Source: Tyto alba (taxonomy: Eukaryota; Chordata; Aves; Strigiformes; Tytonidae). From it: a DNA stretch of 64,000 nucleotides. This document shows, piece by piece, positions 48,565 through 61,850 of the stretch. The translations under genes were made by a program, and so were the position numbers. The notes beneath the pieces are model-generated. The model saw only the letters and a list, made by a program, of their open reading frames with translations, was not told the origin of the DNA and searched no databases. Positions within the stretch are counted from its first letter, which is position 1, and each line of letters begins with the position of its first letter. The stretch spans positions 16,836,698-16,900,697 of the forward strand of contig NW_024881321.1 of the NCBI RefSeq assembly GCF_018691265.1. Direction: 5' to 3'.

Positions 48565-49390
48565 ACTGCAAAATTATGAAGTCCTTCTGAGTGGGTTCCT
48601 TGCAGGCTTTTATTCCGGTCCCAGTCCTACTCTGGATTTTCATCAAGGATTGATAAAACATGCTAGAGCGCATACACACACAGTTAATTTGCAGATGGCA
48701 CCAACAGGATGATGATCCAAGCAAGTTGGAAGAGAGCTTCAGAAATCAAATGGGCAAAGTGGATGGATGGCCTGAAATCCACAGAATTAAACTAAACCGG
48801 GGGAAGTGCAGAGAACTTCAGTTCAGAGTGTAAAATCAAACACACAAATAAAATGGAGAATAATGAGAGATGCAACAGCACAACAGGAAAGGATTTGGAG
48901 ATTACTGTGAAGCAAAAACCAAGTCAGCAATCTGAGGCTGTTGTGAACAAAACAAGTTCAGCATGATGTGATCAAGAATGTCATCTATAAGAGATGGGAG
49001 GGAACTGCTTAGCTCTGGTGCTGGTGAAAGCTCAGCTGGAAGACTCTGCCCGCTTTTGGGCTCTGCGCTTGGACAAGGGTGTAGGCAAACTCCAGGTGAA
49101 GGTAACAAGCAGGGTAAGAGGTTTAGAAACCATAACATACAAAAGAAGAACCATAGAAAGACAATTGCTTGGTCTAAAAGGGAAGACTGAGGAGGGAATG
49201 TAAAAATCTACTACAGTAAGAAGATTACCAGAAAAAAAATAGTTTCACTTGAAGGAACTGAAAATGTCCTTCTCTAGAGGCTTTTAAGGATGGGCTAGAA
49301 AAATGCCTGTAGGGATGATCTGGGAGCACAACAACCTCTTAAGGTAATTTCTCGCCTTATATTGCTTTGATTCATTGACCCACCCCATAA
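48565..49390 (+). mobile_element. Ancient CR1 LINE fragment, plus strand
   Basis: This sequence follows the order of the 3' third of CR1 ORF2 and its 3' region. In order: GGGTTCCTTGCAGG and a TTCCGGTCCCAGTCCT segment (48590-48630), TTTCATCAAGGATT, TTTGCAGATGGCACCAA, the CTGAAATC...GGGGGAAGTGCAGAG stretch, AAAGGATTTGGAG, GTCAGCAATCTGAGGCTGTTGTG, a GCTCTGGTG...CAGCTGGA stretch, AGAGGTTTAGAAACCATAAC, and GAGGCTTTTAAGGATGGGCTAG (49277-49298). The last runs on to GCCTGTAGGGATGATCTG. The reading frame is destroyed by many changes, and no terminal octamers remain. It is more diverged than the copy at 33415 and resembles the CR1 types common in turtles and crocodilians, so it is probably an old sauropsid insertion. 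Confidence 0.75.
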
Positions 49391-52300
49391 AATTGCATCT
49401 GAAATCAAACATATACTTTTAAATAGATTATTAGTAGAGGTATTTTGGGTGGTGTATTTTTAGCATGGCACCCTACTGTTTTTTCCACAGACAGATAGTT
49501 TTGTAATTCTGATGTCAGTGGTTTCTTAGCACTTGATGATTTTCATGAATATTCACACTGAAGATTTAGGAGGCCTTTTCTACATCAGAATGATGTTTCA
49601 AAGAGTTTTGCTATAATGTTATAGGTATTTGTTAGATGGTAAATACCTCTTTATTCTGTTTCCTCACAGTTAATCACAAAGGGCAAAGTTTTAATCTCTC
49701 AGAACAGCTATAACATTTGTATTTAATGTACATATTGATATTTAGTTGTAAGATACAGTATTCTGAGTACTTTTTATTTATCCAGTTTCTTTAGTTTCTA
49801 AGTCATATCTCAAAGTAACCTTTTACTGGCACGATGGAGGTTCATTTGCATCACATTTGTTTCATTAGCACCCTTTTGCAATGTTTTATGTTTCAGAGCA
49901 CTTGCCCTTTAAAATATACTTACCTACAAGTGGTGACCTCCAGATTCTGCCCTCAGTACAGGGAATGAGACAAGACTGTGATAATAATTGACTTTCTTGT
50001 TATCTTGATAACATTTTATTGTCATTCAAGAAATTACCTTGAATTGATTGAAAAGAAAATGTGCTGTACAGTTTTCAAATCGAATTTAGCATTCTGCTTA
50101 AAAGAAAACCAAAAGGCTTCCTTTATTTTTCTGGCTGAGGAAATGGAGAGACAGTTTTGCTTTAGAAAAAAAGTTGTGAATGTGACAGTAATTTTAAAAA
50201 TGTTTTGACTTAAATCCACATTTCTTTCAGCGAATGTAGTTGTGTCCCATCATTAGAGCTCAATACTAAATCCATTTGTTAGCAGAAGAGACACACATAA
50301 ATTAATCACTGACAGAGTACAAGGTTATGCTCATCGTAATAATAATGCAGGCTCTGTTGTGCAGAAAGTTAGGTGATAAACCGTCTGCTTTATGGTATGA
50401 GAAGGATTGCATGTAGCTGCACCTGATGTGACTCTGTTGTGTCATTTGCTACAGATTCATGGACAAAGGACGTTCTGTAATCGCAGGATAAGAATATATA
50501 TATATATTTTTTTTTTTAACCTAGGGTTTAGTTGGGATTTTGGTGCATTCTTTGTGGGATGCGCATCCATGCACACAATAGGCTTCTCCTACGATAACCA
50601 GAAACACAACTAATGTTCCCCTTCTGTGCAGCAGTGAGGTACCTGTATCTGCCTTCCTCCTGCCAGGGTGGCTGCAGGTCCTCTGGAATGGAGCTCCAGA
50701 CGCAGCCCAGCCCATGGGCCACGGATTCTCAGCCTGACCGAAAAGGGAAGCCTGCTCCTGGAGGGACACGGCGGCGGAGGAGATGTTGCAGCCTGGGGGG
50801 ATGAGCGAGGCAGGCCGTCTGGCAGAGTGGCTCAGCAGATCTCTGAGGCATGAAGTCACCTCAGTGAAGCCACCCCACACATGTCAAAGCGGCTGATAGA
50901 TTATGCATGTGCACCATCTCGCCTTTCAGCTTCACTCCATCAGTGGGCCTGCATGGGGTGCTTCCTCTGCCCGGAGAGATTTTACAAGGGATTCCACTTA
51001 AATTCTCTCTCCACCAACCTGAACTTGACTCTTTCTTGGCAAGAGTTCATGTGCAGTTTCGCCCACCTCCAGGGTTCCCGGGAGAGCTGCTCGTTGTTCC
51101 AGTCTGCTCACCTGGGAAGGTGCATCACAAGGATGCACCTCCTGTGGTTATTTTCCCTTTGAGGTGAGGGAGATGAAATTGTTTGCCTGGTATATACCAT
51201 TCACTTTCCTTATGGTAATGGATGAACACCTTTTTCTTGCTGTTGGATTTCCTTGATGGAACCCGCAATGCTGCACAGCTTCCCTATGTATTTACCCAGC
51301 CTGTAGGACACCATATTCTGGTTTCATTCTTCAGTTTTCTTTGAAGTCAATGAAGCAGGACTGGCTCTTGAAAGTGCAGAGGTTGGGATCCAACCTGTAT
51401 TCATGCTGTGTTGTGCCTTAACTGTGCAGGTTATACCAAAAGATGCATCGGGACCAAATAAGACATTAACTGACTTATTAAGTCAGCAAATGACTTTTTT
51501 TTTTTTTTTTATTGTATGGATTTTTATTCATTTATTCATCCCCAAATTTTATCAATAGATTTCTTCTAATGATTTAAAGTCAAACCCTGCTGTATCACAG
51601 ACCTCAGTAAAGGAAAATAAATTATTTGTACTTCACTGTTTCTACTTGAAAATTAACAGAGATTCTGCCACTACTTTCATGTCAAAGTAATATTTTCCCT
51701 GAAACAAGGCAGAAGACTATGGTCACATCTGAACAAAATACAGAGAGATATGTGCTCTGTGCTTGAAACTGTCTGCCCTGCAGTACATAGCTGGTATAAG
51801 GGTGGTCTTCTTCCAGGGCTATGCCAGTATAGACAGACCTCTTGCTTGTATGTCCATATTTGTCAAAACCTGGAAATACTACATGTAGTGACAGAGCTGT
51901 CCCAGCAGAAATACAGACCACAGACCAAGTCCTATCTGTCCAGATAAGTCCAATGTTGAGGAGAAGTCCTACCCTGAAAAGGAAAGAATAATCTTGACAG
52001 AAGAGGTGGGGGATTTGAGCAAAATATTAAGGCAAGGACCAAAACCACTCATACATGCATTCAGAGTGGAGCATAAACAGCTTCTGTGATGAAGCACTGA
52101 CAAACTATGAACAGTCAAACACCTTACATCATTGAGAGGCAGGAATATCTTCTTGCTCCTCGGTTAATGTATATAATATACTCTTCCCACTATGGAAACA
52201 ACATGCTGTGTCTCATCCTTTATTCTCATTTGTGTACTCCATCCTCCTTTTCCTGATTCTTCTGGCAGAGCCATGTGTTTTCCACACTTCCCCTGTCTCA

Positions 52301-52860
52301 TGGACACTTAACATCATTATTATCTCTGCAGCACTAATTGCCTGAGCTGCAACAACCTCTGCCTACATTGCTGGAGTCCTTCTGTCATTTTCTAGAGAAG
52401 CACTTTAGTCATGTCACCAAGATGGTCAGATGAACTCTTGAAACTGGTTAAAATTTAGTTATCTTTGAACTATAATACCTTATGCTTCTGAGACAGTACT
52501 GGAAGGTAAGGGTAAGTTTAGGAAAGAGAATTTGCCTTTTGCTTTCTTCATTTAGATGACAGCTGCATCTGACCTTGTTTATCATAGCATTTTTAATACG
52601 CAGCAAAGAATTATGATGGTGAGTCTGAGGCGATTCTTCGTATCCCCCACTGGTGTTTCACTGAGGGCTGGGTGGATACATGATGCTGATTCCTTTTTGT
52701 TGACAGTTGCTAAACTGCAGTAAATCTCTGTTAAAAGAAGAGTATATCTTCCAATGCAGGTATTTGTCACTGAAATTTGGAAGGGAATGAGTTTGGTTCA
52801 TGCCAGCTTTCATTCAGACAGGTAGGCTGGTGCTCAGCCAGTACATATATGTTAACAATT
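49391..52860. other. Intergenic, no gene recognised
   Basis: AT-rich sequence (49400-50500) is followed by a GC-richer stretch (50600-51170) with several overlapping open frames, none recognisable. A T-run lies at about 51497-51510. Unique AT-rich sequence around 50225-50400 has TAAT-type motifs. Confidence 0.45.
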
Positions 52861-53220
52861 TAGTCATCTATAGAAGTGATTGCTTAGGTGTAAATTTGCC
52901 TTGTGTCTGTTCTTGGAATTGTGCAGCACACATGTCAGTGCACCCCAGGAGCCGAGGCTGAAGCCAAGCTCCAGGGCTCCATCCAGAACACTCCACCAAC
53001 AGTGGTGCAAGGTATCTCCAAAAGGGGCAAAGCACATCTTCCCTATGTCCCTCAGCAGTTCACACTCTTCACAAATGCAAAATTATGACAGTAATGGTAA
53101 AGCAATCTGGGGTGGCTGTACAGTATTCTACTTCGCATTGAAATGTGCACCTTGGACAGGTAACTGATGTCAACTTCATTGCCAGAATCAACATTTTGTG
53201 GAATAGATCCACAACATTAT
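52861..53220 (+). repeat. Unnamed interspersed repeat, copy 2
   Basis: This is the second copy of the block at 39876-40210, about 13 kb away and in direct orientation. It carries an insertion of roughly 60 bases relative to copy 1 (around 52945-53010, GAGCCGAGGCTGAAGCCAAG onward). Shared anchors are GTGATTGCTTAGGTG, TTGCCTTGTGTCTG, GGTATCTCCAAAAGGGGC, CATCTTCCCTATG and AATCTGGGGTGGCTGTACAG. The many substitutions indicate an old family rather than a recent segmental duplication. Confidence 0.75.
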
Positions 53221-53298
53221 TACTCTGCTATAATGAATTCCACCACAACATCATAGCTCCACTATAATGAATTGCACAAAGCCAAGCCCTGATTGTTC

Positions 53299-53322
53299 TT
53301 TTTTTTTTTTTTTTTTTTTTTT
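53299..53322. repeat. poly-T homopolymer run
   Basis: This is a run of 24 T, just downstream of the second copy of the unnamed repeat. Confidence 0.88.
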
Positions 53323-53735
53323 CTTGTGAGGGGGGCCTCAGCAGTTGCTACTATGGGTACACTTACTTGTAAATGCTTTTTGGTCCAATGTGCTGTCCAT
53401 GTTGTGCCACAGTCCAAACACCCACAAGTGGCTTCAGTGGTGGGGTAATGCAATATTGCCAGAAAAATGAAAGGGAACACAAAGTGCAAGATTGACTGTA
53501 GTCAAAACATCATCCCTTTGGTAACAACCACTTCACTTATGAATCAGTGATCACTTCTATTAATGTTATTACATTACAGACAATTAAGTCTAACTCTTAC
53601 ATTTTGACTAATTTTATGTACCTACACAGCTCTGGTGGTTGTTATCTGTTAAAGCATCTTCCACTGTTGTGGGACAAGCTGAGGTTTAGATCCTCTTGTA
53701 AGACCTTTTCTACCACAGACCTCTCCTTTTTACCC

Positions 53736-53792
53736 TTTTTTTTTTTTAAAAAAAAAAAAAAAACAAAAAACAAAAAACAAAAAACAAACAAA
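53736..53792. repeat. T-run joined to an A-run and a (CAAAAAA)n tail
   Basis: About 12 T are followed directly by about 16 A, giving a perfect palindrome. Four CAAAAAA-like units and CAAACAAAC come next. The T/A junction could extrude a hairpin or mark two abutting element tails in opposite orientation. Confidence 0.85.
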
Positions 53793-54794
53793 CCTCTCTC
53801 ACTATTGAAACCTGATCTTTTTCCTGGTCCCTGTCTATTGTGATAGAAACTGTCCCACTGACAACTCTATGGCTGGACCTTGGACCGGGGAAGGATACAT
53901 CTTTATCCTGATCATAACCTGACTGGATTTGACACATGTACAGAAACATCTCTCCAAGAGCTTGTGTTGATTGTCTTATTCAGGTAACCCGTGTAATAGT
54001 TATTAAAAGATATATAACAGTAAAGAAAGATGTCAAAAAGCTTGCAGATCTCCATCTAAGCCTTAGTCTTTCCTTGTGTGTTTTCCATATGTTCCTCTCA
54101 GTTCTGTTCTACTTCTACTAGAAGATATAGATATCCAGCAACTGTTGATTGTTTCCCACCCATTCTACTCCAGACAAAAGGTTTTAATGGGCTTAAGCTT
54201 CTTTGATCCTGACCTTGGAAACATCCATCTATAACCTGTCTATCTGGAGCCAGGTGGTAGACATTTCACTGTTAGCAGTCCCTGCTCTTAAAGACTCTTA
54301 GGCATCCTCTCTGGAAGATATTAATCTTTGTCATTATTCTATTTAGAATTTGTTTTTCTTAACAGTCTCTTTTAATTCTGTATAACTGAACAAAAAATAT
54401 CAAACAGATAAAATGAGGTACTTATGATAGTAATGAAAATAATAGAGATCTCATTCTTTACAACAACCAAATGACTATGAAGTGCTTCACACACTGAAAC
54501 CTCACAATCTGGATTTTACACAAGTAAAAATAAATGCACACACCCATAAAACTAGTAAAACTGGCTGTTGCAGCTACACATAGTTCCTTGTGTTCATTAA
54601 AATTCTATCTTTATTGAGCTTATCTTGATTGGCATGCAGATCAAAGTGAAAATGTAATAAATAAAATAATATACATAATGGAATCCATGGAAAGAAGCTA
54701 TTCAGAAGATAATTCCAGTAGGTAAATTGCAATGCAGTATTAAAAACAACAGTGCAGAAGCATTTGAAACATAACACGTCATACATTGTTGAAG

Positions 54795-54885
54795 GGCCGG
54801 ATCCTGAGGCCATTACTCACTTGCATAGACACACTGACTTCAAAAGAATTACTCACTATGAGTAAAGATAGTTGGAGTACAGCTA
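54795..54885. repeat. Short inverted-repeat (MITE-like) relic
   Basis: The left end GGGCCGGATCCTGAGGCCAT continues TACTCAC. The right half TTACTCACTATGAGTAAAGAT mirrors part of it around a CACTGACTTCAA core. It is about 90 bases and decayed at the right end. It belongs to the same general class as 44528-44616. Confidence 0.48.
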
Positions 54886-57800
54886 AACAAGAGAGTATTA
54901 GCTCCTTCGGTGCAGCTGTGTAGCTGAACAACAGCTCTGTGTGAGCGTGATCCCGTCAGCGATACCCAGCTCAGTCCATAATGGCAGCTCCAGTCCTCCT
55001 CTGGGATGTGGTGAGCACCTGCCTCGAGCAGAGAATACCTGACCGAATGGAAAGTGGGAGCACAAATACGCATAAATATGAAATGAATATGTTTTCCTTC
55101 AGTTGTGCCCACCTGTGCTGCTTATGAAAATAATTTTCTTTCTTCCTTAGATCTGGCTGGCCTTGTACAGCCCATACATGAAAAAGTGATCTGGATCAGC
55201 CTCGGCTCATCCATTATTAAACAAATAGTTGTGCTTTGCTGAACTGGGGACCAGATTTGCATAGCTGAATTTTTATAGATGTTTAAATGTATGGAGAAAG
55301 AGAAGTTTGACTTTCAGATGTCAAGGATGAATTTTTAGGGCAAGTAGCAAAGAATAAAATTTTTTTTCACCTTAAACTGCTAACTAGGGCATTCTGATGC
55401 AGTCATAGGACATGAACATAAGGCCTCTTAACGTCATTTTATTGTAATTTTTATTGGCACAATTACACAAGTAAGATAAGGGAAGATTTACAAAGTTAGT
55501 CACAAAATGTGAACAAAACAGAAACTAGTGACAGATTCTAGACAACAGAAACCAGAAGACAGGGTTTGTACATCATGGGTTATTGAGCCAAATGAGTTAA
55601 ATCCAGAGTACGAGAGAAAGAGTATGTAGGAAAAAAAATGACAAAACAGAAGTGTAAGAGAAAGATTTCTTAAATAAATTTAGAAACCCACTGGAATCAG
55701 TGGCTACTGTTCACTTCCACTGTTTGAGCTTTGGGAATGAACAAAAAGATCTGGGTATGCCAGATTTTGCTTTTCTGGAAAATAAAATTGAGGGAAAATT
55801 TCTCCCACTTTGGTCTTTCATCCCTTTTAAGTTTGAGCATTCTTATTACGTACGCAGTATAGCCAAGAATTAGCCAGGCTGTCATGCCATAAAGATGAGT
55901 TTCAACAGAGAAAAACATTTGTCTGTGGTTACAGACTGGCTCTCTGGGAAAAAAAACAAAACAAAAACTGGTTGCGGCAGTATGTACTGGAACTTCTAAA
56001 AGCAAAGCACGAGGCTAAGTTTACCTGTCTGCCTACCACTGCCTAGAGTGTTTTCCCAGGTCTCAGCTAGTTTATAACATATGGTTACCTGCAGTCATGT
56101 GAAAGTGTTTTCAACCAGCCTGGTGAATTATTGGCAGCCACTACTGTTTTACATAAAAAAACATTTCACACTATTTTGAAGTAGTAGGAGGCAGTGTCCC
56201 CTTCCTCAAAACATTAATAGATACTCTGAGACAAATCCAATACTTCTTTGACCCAATTTTATGTTCATATGACTCAATCAATCTCAACAGTATTACATCC
56301 ATGTGTCATTTTGGAATAAAACACTGTAGTGAATCAGTCCCCTTTGCTCCTTTCTCCTATATTTTTCCACTGCTACCATGAGAGATTCAAGAAGTTTTCC
56401 ACATCTGGGAGATTTCGGGGTAAGCAACGGAGGATATTGGCACCCATAAAACCCTGACAAGTATCTCAGAGATTACGATGTCTATAATACTGGAAAAAAT
56501 GCCACCCTGGTTATTTCAGTACTTTTTTTCTTTTTTATTGTTTATATTTTTTGAGCAAACCAAAATCCAATTCAAATATCTGAGTGGACCCTTCTCTTTA
56601 AATGAAAGTATCTCCCCCAGCTTATTGAAGCCCCTGACTAACTGACACGGAAGTTAGCTGCATTATGCGGGCTTCAGGCCATCCTCAGCACAACCAGTTT
56701 TCATCAAGCTGAAACTTGCTGTGTTTAGGCAGGTTGGGATTTCTAAACAGGTTGTTCAGCCCTATTTTCTATGCTCAGTTGCCCAAGGATTTGTTTTCTT
56801 CCAAGAGCAACAACAAAGTGTTTGGTTTACAAAAATTTTGAAAGAGTCTATCATTTTGAGAGATTTTTCTAGCCTTAAAATAGGCAGTTCCACTAGGACA
56901 GACACCAGATTTTCAAGATGGAAGGGTTCTGCAAACTATAAAGGACTGGTGGACTGTTACTTTTGGCTTTTTTCTTAAAATTGTGACCTTTCAGGTATGT
57001 TGTGACACGGCAGCAGTTTGATAGGATTTGGAGGTCTAACTGAGGATATTTGAGGGCTCTGAGGAGGTTTGTCTTGAGCGTTAACACCATTTTACTTGAT
57101 CATGCTCATTAATAAAGTACTTAGAGCCTAGAAGAGGCATGACTGTCTACTTAAGCCTAAATGAAGATAAATAACCTTTCCTGTAATGTATATGATTACA
57201 TGGTATTTGATGGTGTGGGACTTTGGTGCAAAACTGTAATAAAATGCTTTTCCAGCATGTCATGTTCAAGTAAACATATATTTACCTGAAAAGAAAAAAA
57301 GAAAAAAGAAGACCCAGGCCCTGCAGAGGATGTAAACTGATGAGTCTGTTAGCATCTTTTCCAAAGAAGCAAATAATAAATCTGTGCAAGGTATAGTTGC
57401 TTCCCATAAAGGGAAAAAACCCAAACCAAACATACATTCATATAAGTAACTTAAAGATGAAATGAAGAGTCCATCTCAATTATCAATACAGATCAATACA
57501 ATATAGATCATGCAAGACTTTATTTTGCCATATATTCTGTATGTGCTAGAGTCTGTTCTTAATGTAAGATGTTGAGCTACACATTTAAGCAGCACTGTAT
57601 GGATAAAAGATACATACATATCCAACTTATTCAACTTAGCAGTTATCTTCACTGATAGAGTCAGCCTTGTGCCCGTAGACTCCTACGAAATTCTTAGACA
57701 TTCAATGGCTAGGCTGCTTTCGCAAGCTTTATACTACTGTAGTAGTTCAAAGAAGAAGAAATAAAAACCCTAGAGACTTTAGACAAGGGTTTCAAAAACT

Positions 57801-60800
57801 CCCAGTAACAGGCACTTACAGAGTTTCTAGTGGTAGCCATATACTTGAATTTTCAGACCTACACAAGTCTGTGCTACTCTGTATACAACAGACATCGTAT
57901 CTGCTGGAAATGTCATGCCGGTCCTAACATTTTTTTCTAGCTTCAAATTCCAAACAAGAGAGGAATCTGGAGGTGTTAAATGCCACATGGAGTGCTTAGA
58001 AAGAGACAATCCTTGCCACAAAATATTTTTGAGGCTGCAAACTTAGGAGAAATGAGGTACCGTTATCCCCGTTTTATAAGTATAGGCATCAAGAGATGAA
58101 AGGATCTGCTTCTGTTATTCATGGAAAGATTACCATTGACTTCAGTGGGTGTAGTATCAGCCCTATAGCGGTATGAAACTTGGCTCCTAATTACATTAGG
58201 CCCACGTAGGCTTAGTTTCAGCCACAGTTCATTTTTATCACCAGGTTGTTAACCTGTAAACCAAAGGTATTTCAACTGCTGACAGAGTCTGACTTGTGGT
58301 TCTAGGCTCCCAGGATGCTTGACTAAGAGAAACCCATGTCCAGTCACGTTTCATTTGTGCTTGAAGTGTTTGGCTTCCATCAATGGCTTGGGATGGCCTG
58401 TTCTCTGCAGATTAAGAGGAAATAATATATGACGCATAGGCTTGTCTCACTCACTTCAAAGTGTGAGCAACAGTGACTCACCCACCTCCACAGACATCTT
58501 TAAACCCTGTGCTGAGTTTCCTATTTTTCTTCTTGTGTCATAGATAGCATTGCTGTCTTTTGTTTTCTCCAGCCTACATTCACTGGCTTTGCAGAATTTT
58601 GAATCCAATCTGGCAATGAGGTTGAGCTTTTTTTTTCATGGTGCCTTTGGGTTCCCATATTCTTTCATAGTTTACTTAACCAAACAGCATGTGTTTAAGT
58701 TTCTCAGTAACTCTGGGTGTTACCAAATAAGAATAATCTGCATAATATCTACATGAAAGGGAGGCTTGTTATTCACACTTCGTTATCATCTTGTCCCAAC
58801 AGACAGCTGCTGTCACGGTTTGCCCTTTTCAGTGGAAGTGGGCTAAATTCATCCTAGTCACAGACAAGGGTAGGTGGCTGTGGTGCAGTCCCCATCCATT
58901 TAGAATATGACACGTTAGATTGAATTATTGGTTTACTGAGCAGAGAAGCTTATTAAACAGCAAAGATTAATTAACCTAACTGTGAAGTGAGCTGGTCCAT
59001 GTAGAACATCACCTGAGACAGGGAAATTTTCCAAAAGTTCTTCAAAATATACTTTTTTAGCAATACCATGAAAAAAAAAAAACCCAATAATTACCTTATT
59101 ATAGAAGTCTTGCCAGATTACGCTACATCTTCGCCAGGAAGGATTTATCTGCTCTTGTGCTCTTGCAGTCCAATGCCAGAATTCAGTGAACCCGGGTCAT
59201 TCATGGATGTGTAGGCTGTTGATCCTGTAGGCTAGTATGCAAAAAATAGATACCAACACTGCTTCTCCTACACCACTGTTTTTGAATTAAAGTGACCGTG
59301 GTGGCTCTGCCCTGTGCTGAACCCAGTGCTGTTGATATGCATTAGACATGATCTAAGCATGCCTAGAAGATTGGGATCCTTGGGGGGGCCTTAGGCAATA
59401 GAATACCTACTTTGTAAATCCCAAATGCACTCAGGGAAAAGGCAGTCTATGTATTTAGTTCAGTCAAGGTGTCAGTGGTGTAATTTTAAGCATCAAAGTA
59501 AATTTTGTAATGGAAATTTTGAGTACTTTAGTAGGGCAAATGTTATTGGGAAAATCACTTTTCTCTTTCTTTGATGAAATTCTCCTCGGTTTCACCATAA
59601 ATGCTTAGGTGCTTTATTTGAATGTTGCTGAAGGCACCTGCCTGTCTGAGCTTCAGCTCTTCTGGGTGTCCAGAGCTCTGCTTTGGCACATGCCCAGAAC
59701 AGTTTAAGCAGCCTGATAGCTATCTCCCACCTGAGAAGCTAGGCATTCCTCTCCTGAAGTCTCCTGGGGGGGCTCAAACATGCAGACATTCTCAAAAAAC
59801 ACCAAACGCACACCCAGAAGGCTCCTTGGAAAATGCTTTGTGGGTTCTTTTTTAGAAGAGACAGTGGAGGAGGATCTGCCACCCACCTTTCATACAATAG
59901 TCGGTGGTTAAGACATTCACTTAGGATGCTAGACTCAGATTCAACACTTCGCTCTGACTGAAGGGGTTGAAACCAATGGTTTTCTAAGGACAATGTCCTC
60001 CCAAGGGGTGACATTATTTAGAGGGAGAGAGATGGGGTTTTATGCACACTCTCTACTCTTCCTCTTAAAGTTGTTTTACTGTGTAGCAGAAAACAAAAGT
60101 CACTTAACAAGCATCTCCACAGAGGTACATTATTCTGTAGATTACGCAAAGTAAGTTTGAGCAGAGCTCACTCCTTCAAGGCCTATTTATATGCCTTCTG
60201 GTCAACACCCTTTCAGTTCAACTCAGACAAGTGGGAGATTTGACACTTGAAAGACTGGAAGAAATTAAATCCTGGTGTCCCACTTTATCCTCTACAGCTT
60301 CACTTGTACTAAATAGACAGAAATGTTTCCATCACCAGCACATTTCAGAACTATGTTTTTGGAAAGAGGAAATGTAGGCACCTACTTACAAGCTCTGGTC
60401 TGTGAATATGAAGTAAGACACATCTTGATCTTTGTATTTGCTGCAAAGTAGCTGAAAGTGCCTGAATAGTGAGTATGGTGAAAACCTAGATTTGAGTCCT
60501 GTCTTGGGGCACCTGACCTTCTATATGCTGTGTATGCAAAGTGTCATACATAGGTTATGGTTTCCACTCCAGTGGTCAGCCACACAGGCTCCAACTGTAC
60601 TTAGTTTTCATTATTCTTGACAAGAATTAATAATTCCAATTTGAGTTGCTTTCTACCTTAACCAGCAGTTCTTCCATTTAGTGATATAATTTTCCTGTTC
60701 CTAGGTCCACTTGTCTTACTGGACCACTATATTTCTCACTTAACGTCGATTATATTTGATCTGCTTTGTAGACAAGGATTTCAAATAATTCATGATGGCA

Positions 60801-61679
60801 AGAAGGTTATATTCTACTGTATCTATAGCTTTGGTCTTTTTTTCATGGATGTACTTTTTTTTTTTCCTTGCCCACTAAGCAAACACTGAAGTGAATTCTT
60901 GGTAGAGAGTGTGAAGTCTTTACATTCCTGCTAAAGCAGAGGAAACCCTAGGGAAATCCAGAAACCAGGAAGAGCTAGTCAGAGTGTGCCCTAGGTTTTG
61001 ATATCCAGTGGAAACTCTGTCTCTGAAATGATGGTGACAGAAGAAGATGGCAACAGCACATATAGGTTACATCTGTGTGGGGATAGGAAGGGTTGGCAGG
61101 AGCTGGGAAGCTTGGAGCAAGGGAGTTTAGGTGAGAGACAGTGGATGAGAGGTCGACTTGAGTGGACAGGAAAAAGTGGGGCTTTGAGTTGCTGGGAATT
61201 TGTGGGCTAGTCTGGAATGATGAGAAAGAGTATGTGGGAATTTCAAGTGGGAGGGATTTTTCTGCAGAAGAGTGGAGGGAGGGTTAGAAGTCAGGACATA
61301 GTTGACACTTAAGGGAGCAAAGTGTAAGATCTGGTAATTGTGCTGGGGAGGAAATTTCCCCTCAGGGAAAGGACATCAAATGTATTAGGAGTTGGTGGGG
61401 GCCTCTGAGGAAATACAGTGACTAGGAGATGAATGCTTTGGAAGAAATGATGCTCTGAGATCAGACTGAATGGAATTAGGGAAATGGAGGCAGTCTCTCA
61501 TCTTCCCTTTCTTACTGCTTCCACCTCCAGGGTCCTCAAAATTCCTGCATGGGAGCAGCAATGCATACAGAGGACAACCACCTCTTCCTCTATCCTGTAT
61601 CAGTCTTTGATTTTGAAAGGACAGAGCTGTTTGAAGGTAGTGATCATGTGGGTAACCTTTTATGTCTCTGGGTGACTTG
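54886..61679. other. Intergenic, no gene recognised
   Basis: This is mostly AT-rich sequence. A possible small repeat relic lies at 58130-58165 (CCATTGACTTCAGTGGGTGTAG). A modestly purine-rich stretch lies at 60990-61330. Open frames such as 55697-56005 (-) have no recognised domain or gene context. Confidence 0.45.
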
Positions 61680-61850
61680 TTCCAGTACAAAAACTAAAGC
61701 AGTTGTGGCATGTCCATCCCTGGAGGACTCCAACACTCAGCTGGAAAAGGCCCCAGCTGAGCTGATACAGTATTTGCGATAGTTCCACTCTGAGCTGGGG
61801 ATTTCTGTAGATGATCTCCAGTGCTCCCTTTCTCACAGGGTTTCCCATGT
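61680..61850 (+). mobile_element. Probable CR1 LINE 3' end fragment, plus strand
   Basis: The order CCATCCCTGGAGGACTCCAA, CTGGAAAAGGCCCCAGCTGA, GAGCTGATACAG, CTCTGAGCTGGGGATT, GATGATCTCCAGTGCTCCCTT follows the CR1 3' region (CCATCCCTGGAGG...CTGGACAAGGCCCTGAGC...GCTGGGGATTGG...GATGATCTCCAGAGGTCCCTT). The terminal octamers are absent. It is short and diverged, so confidence is moderate. Confidence 0.6.

Larger units (their letters stand above)
53221..54794. other. Intergenic, no gene recognised
   Basis: This contains the homopolymer tracts at 53299-53322 and 53736-53792. Otherwise it is AT-rich with no recognisable feature. Confidence 0.48.

Noticed and set aside
55697..56005. 102-codon minus-strand frame with a hydrophobic middle
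   Set aside because: No recognised domain, splice signal or promoter context supports it; a chance frame is adequate.
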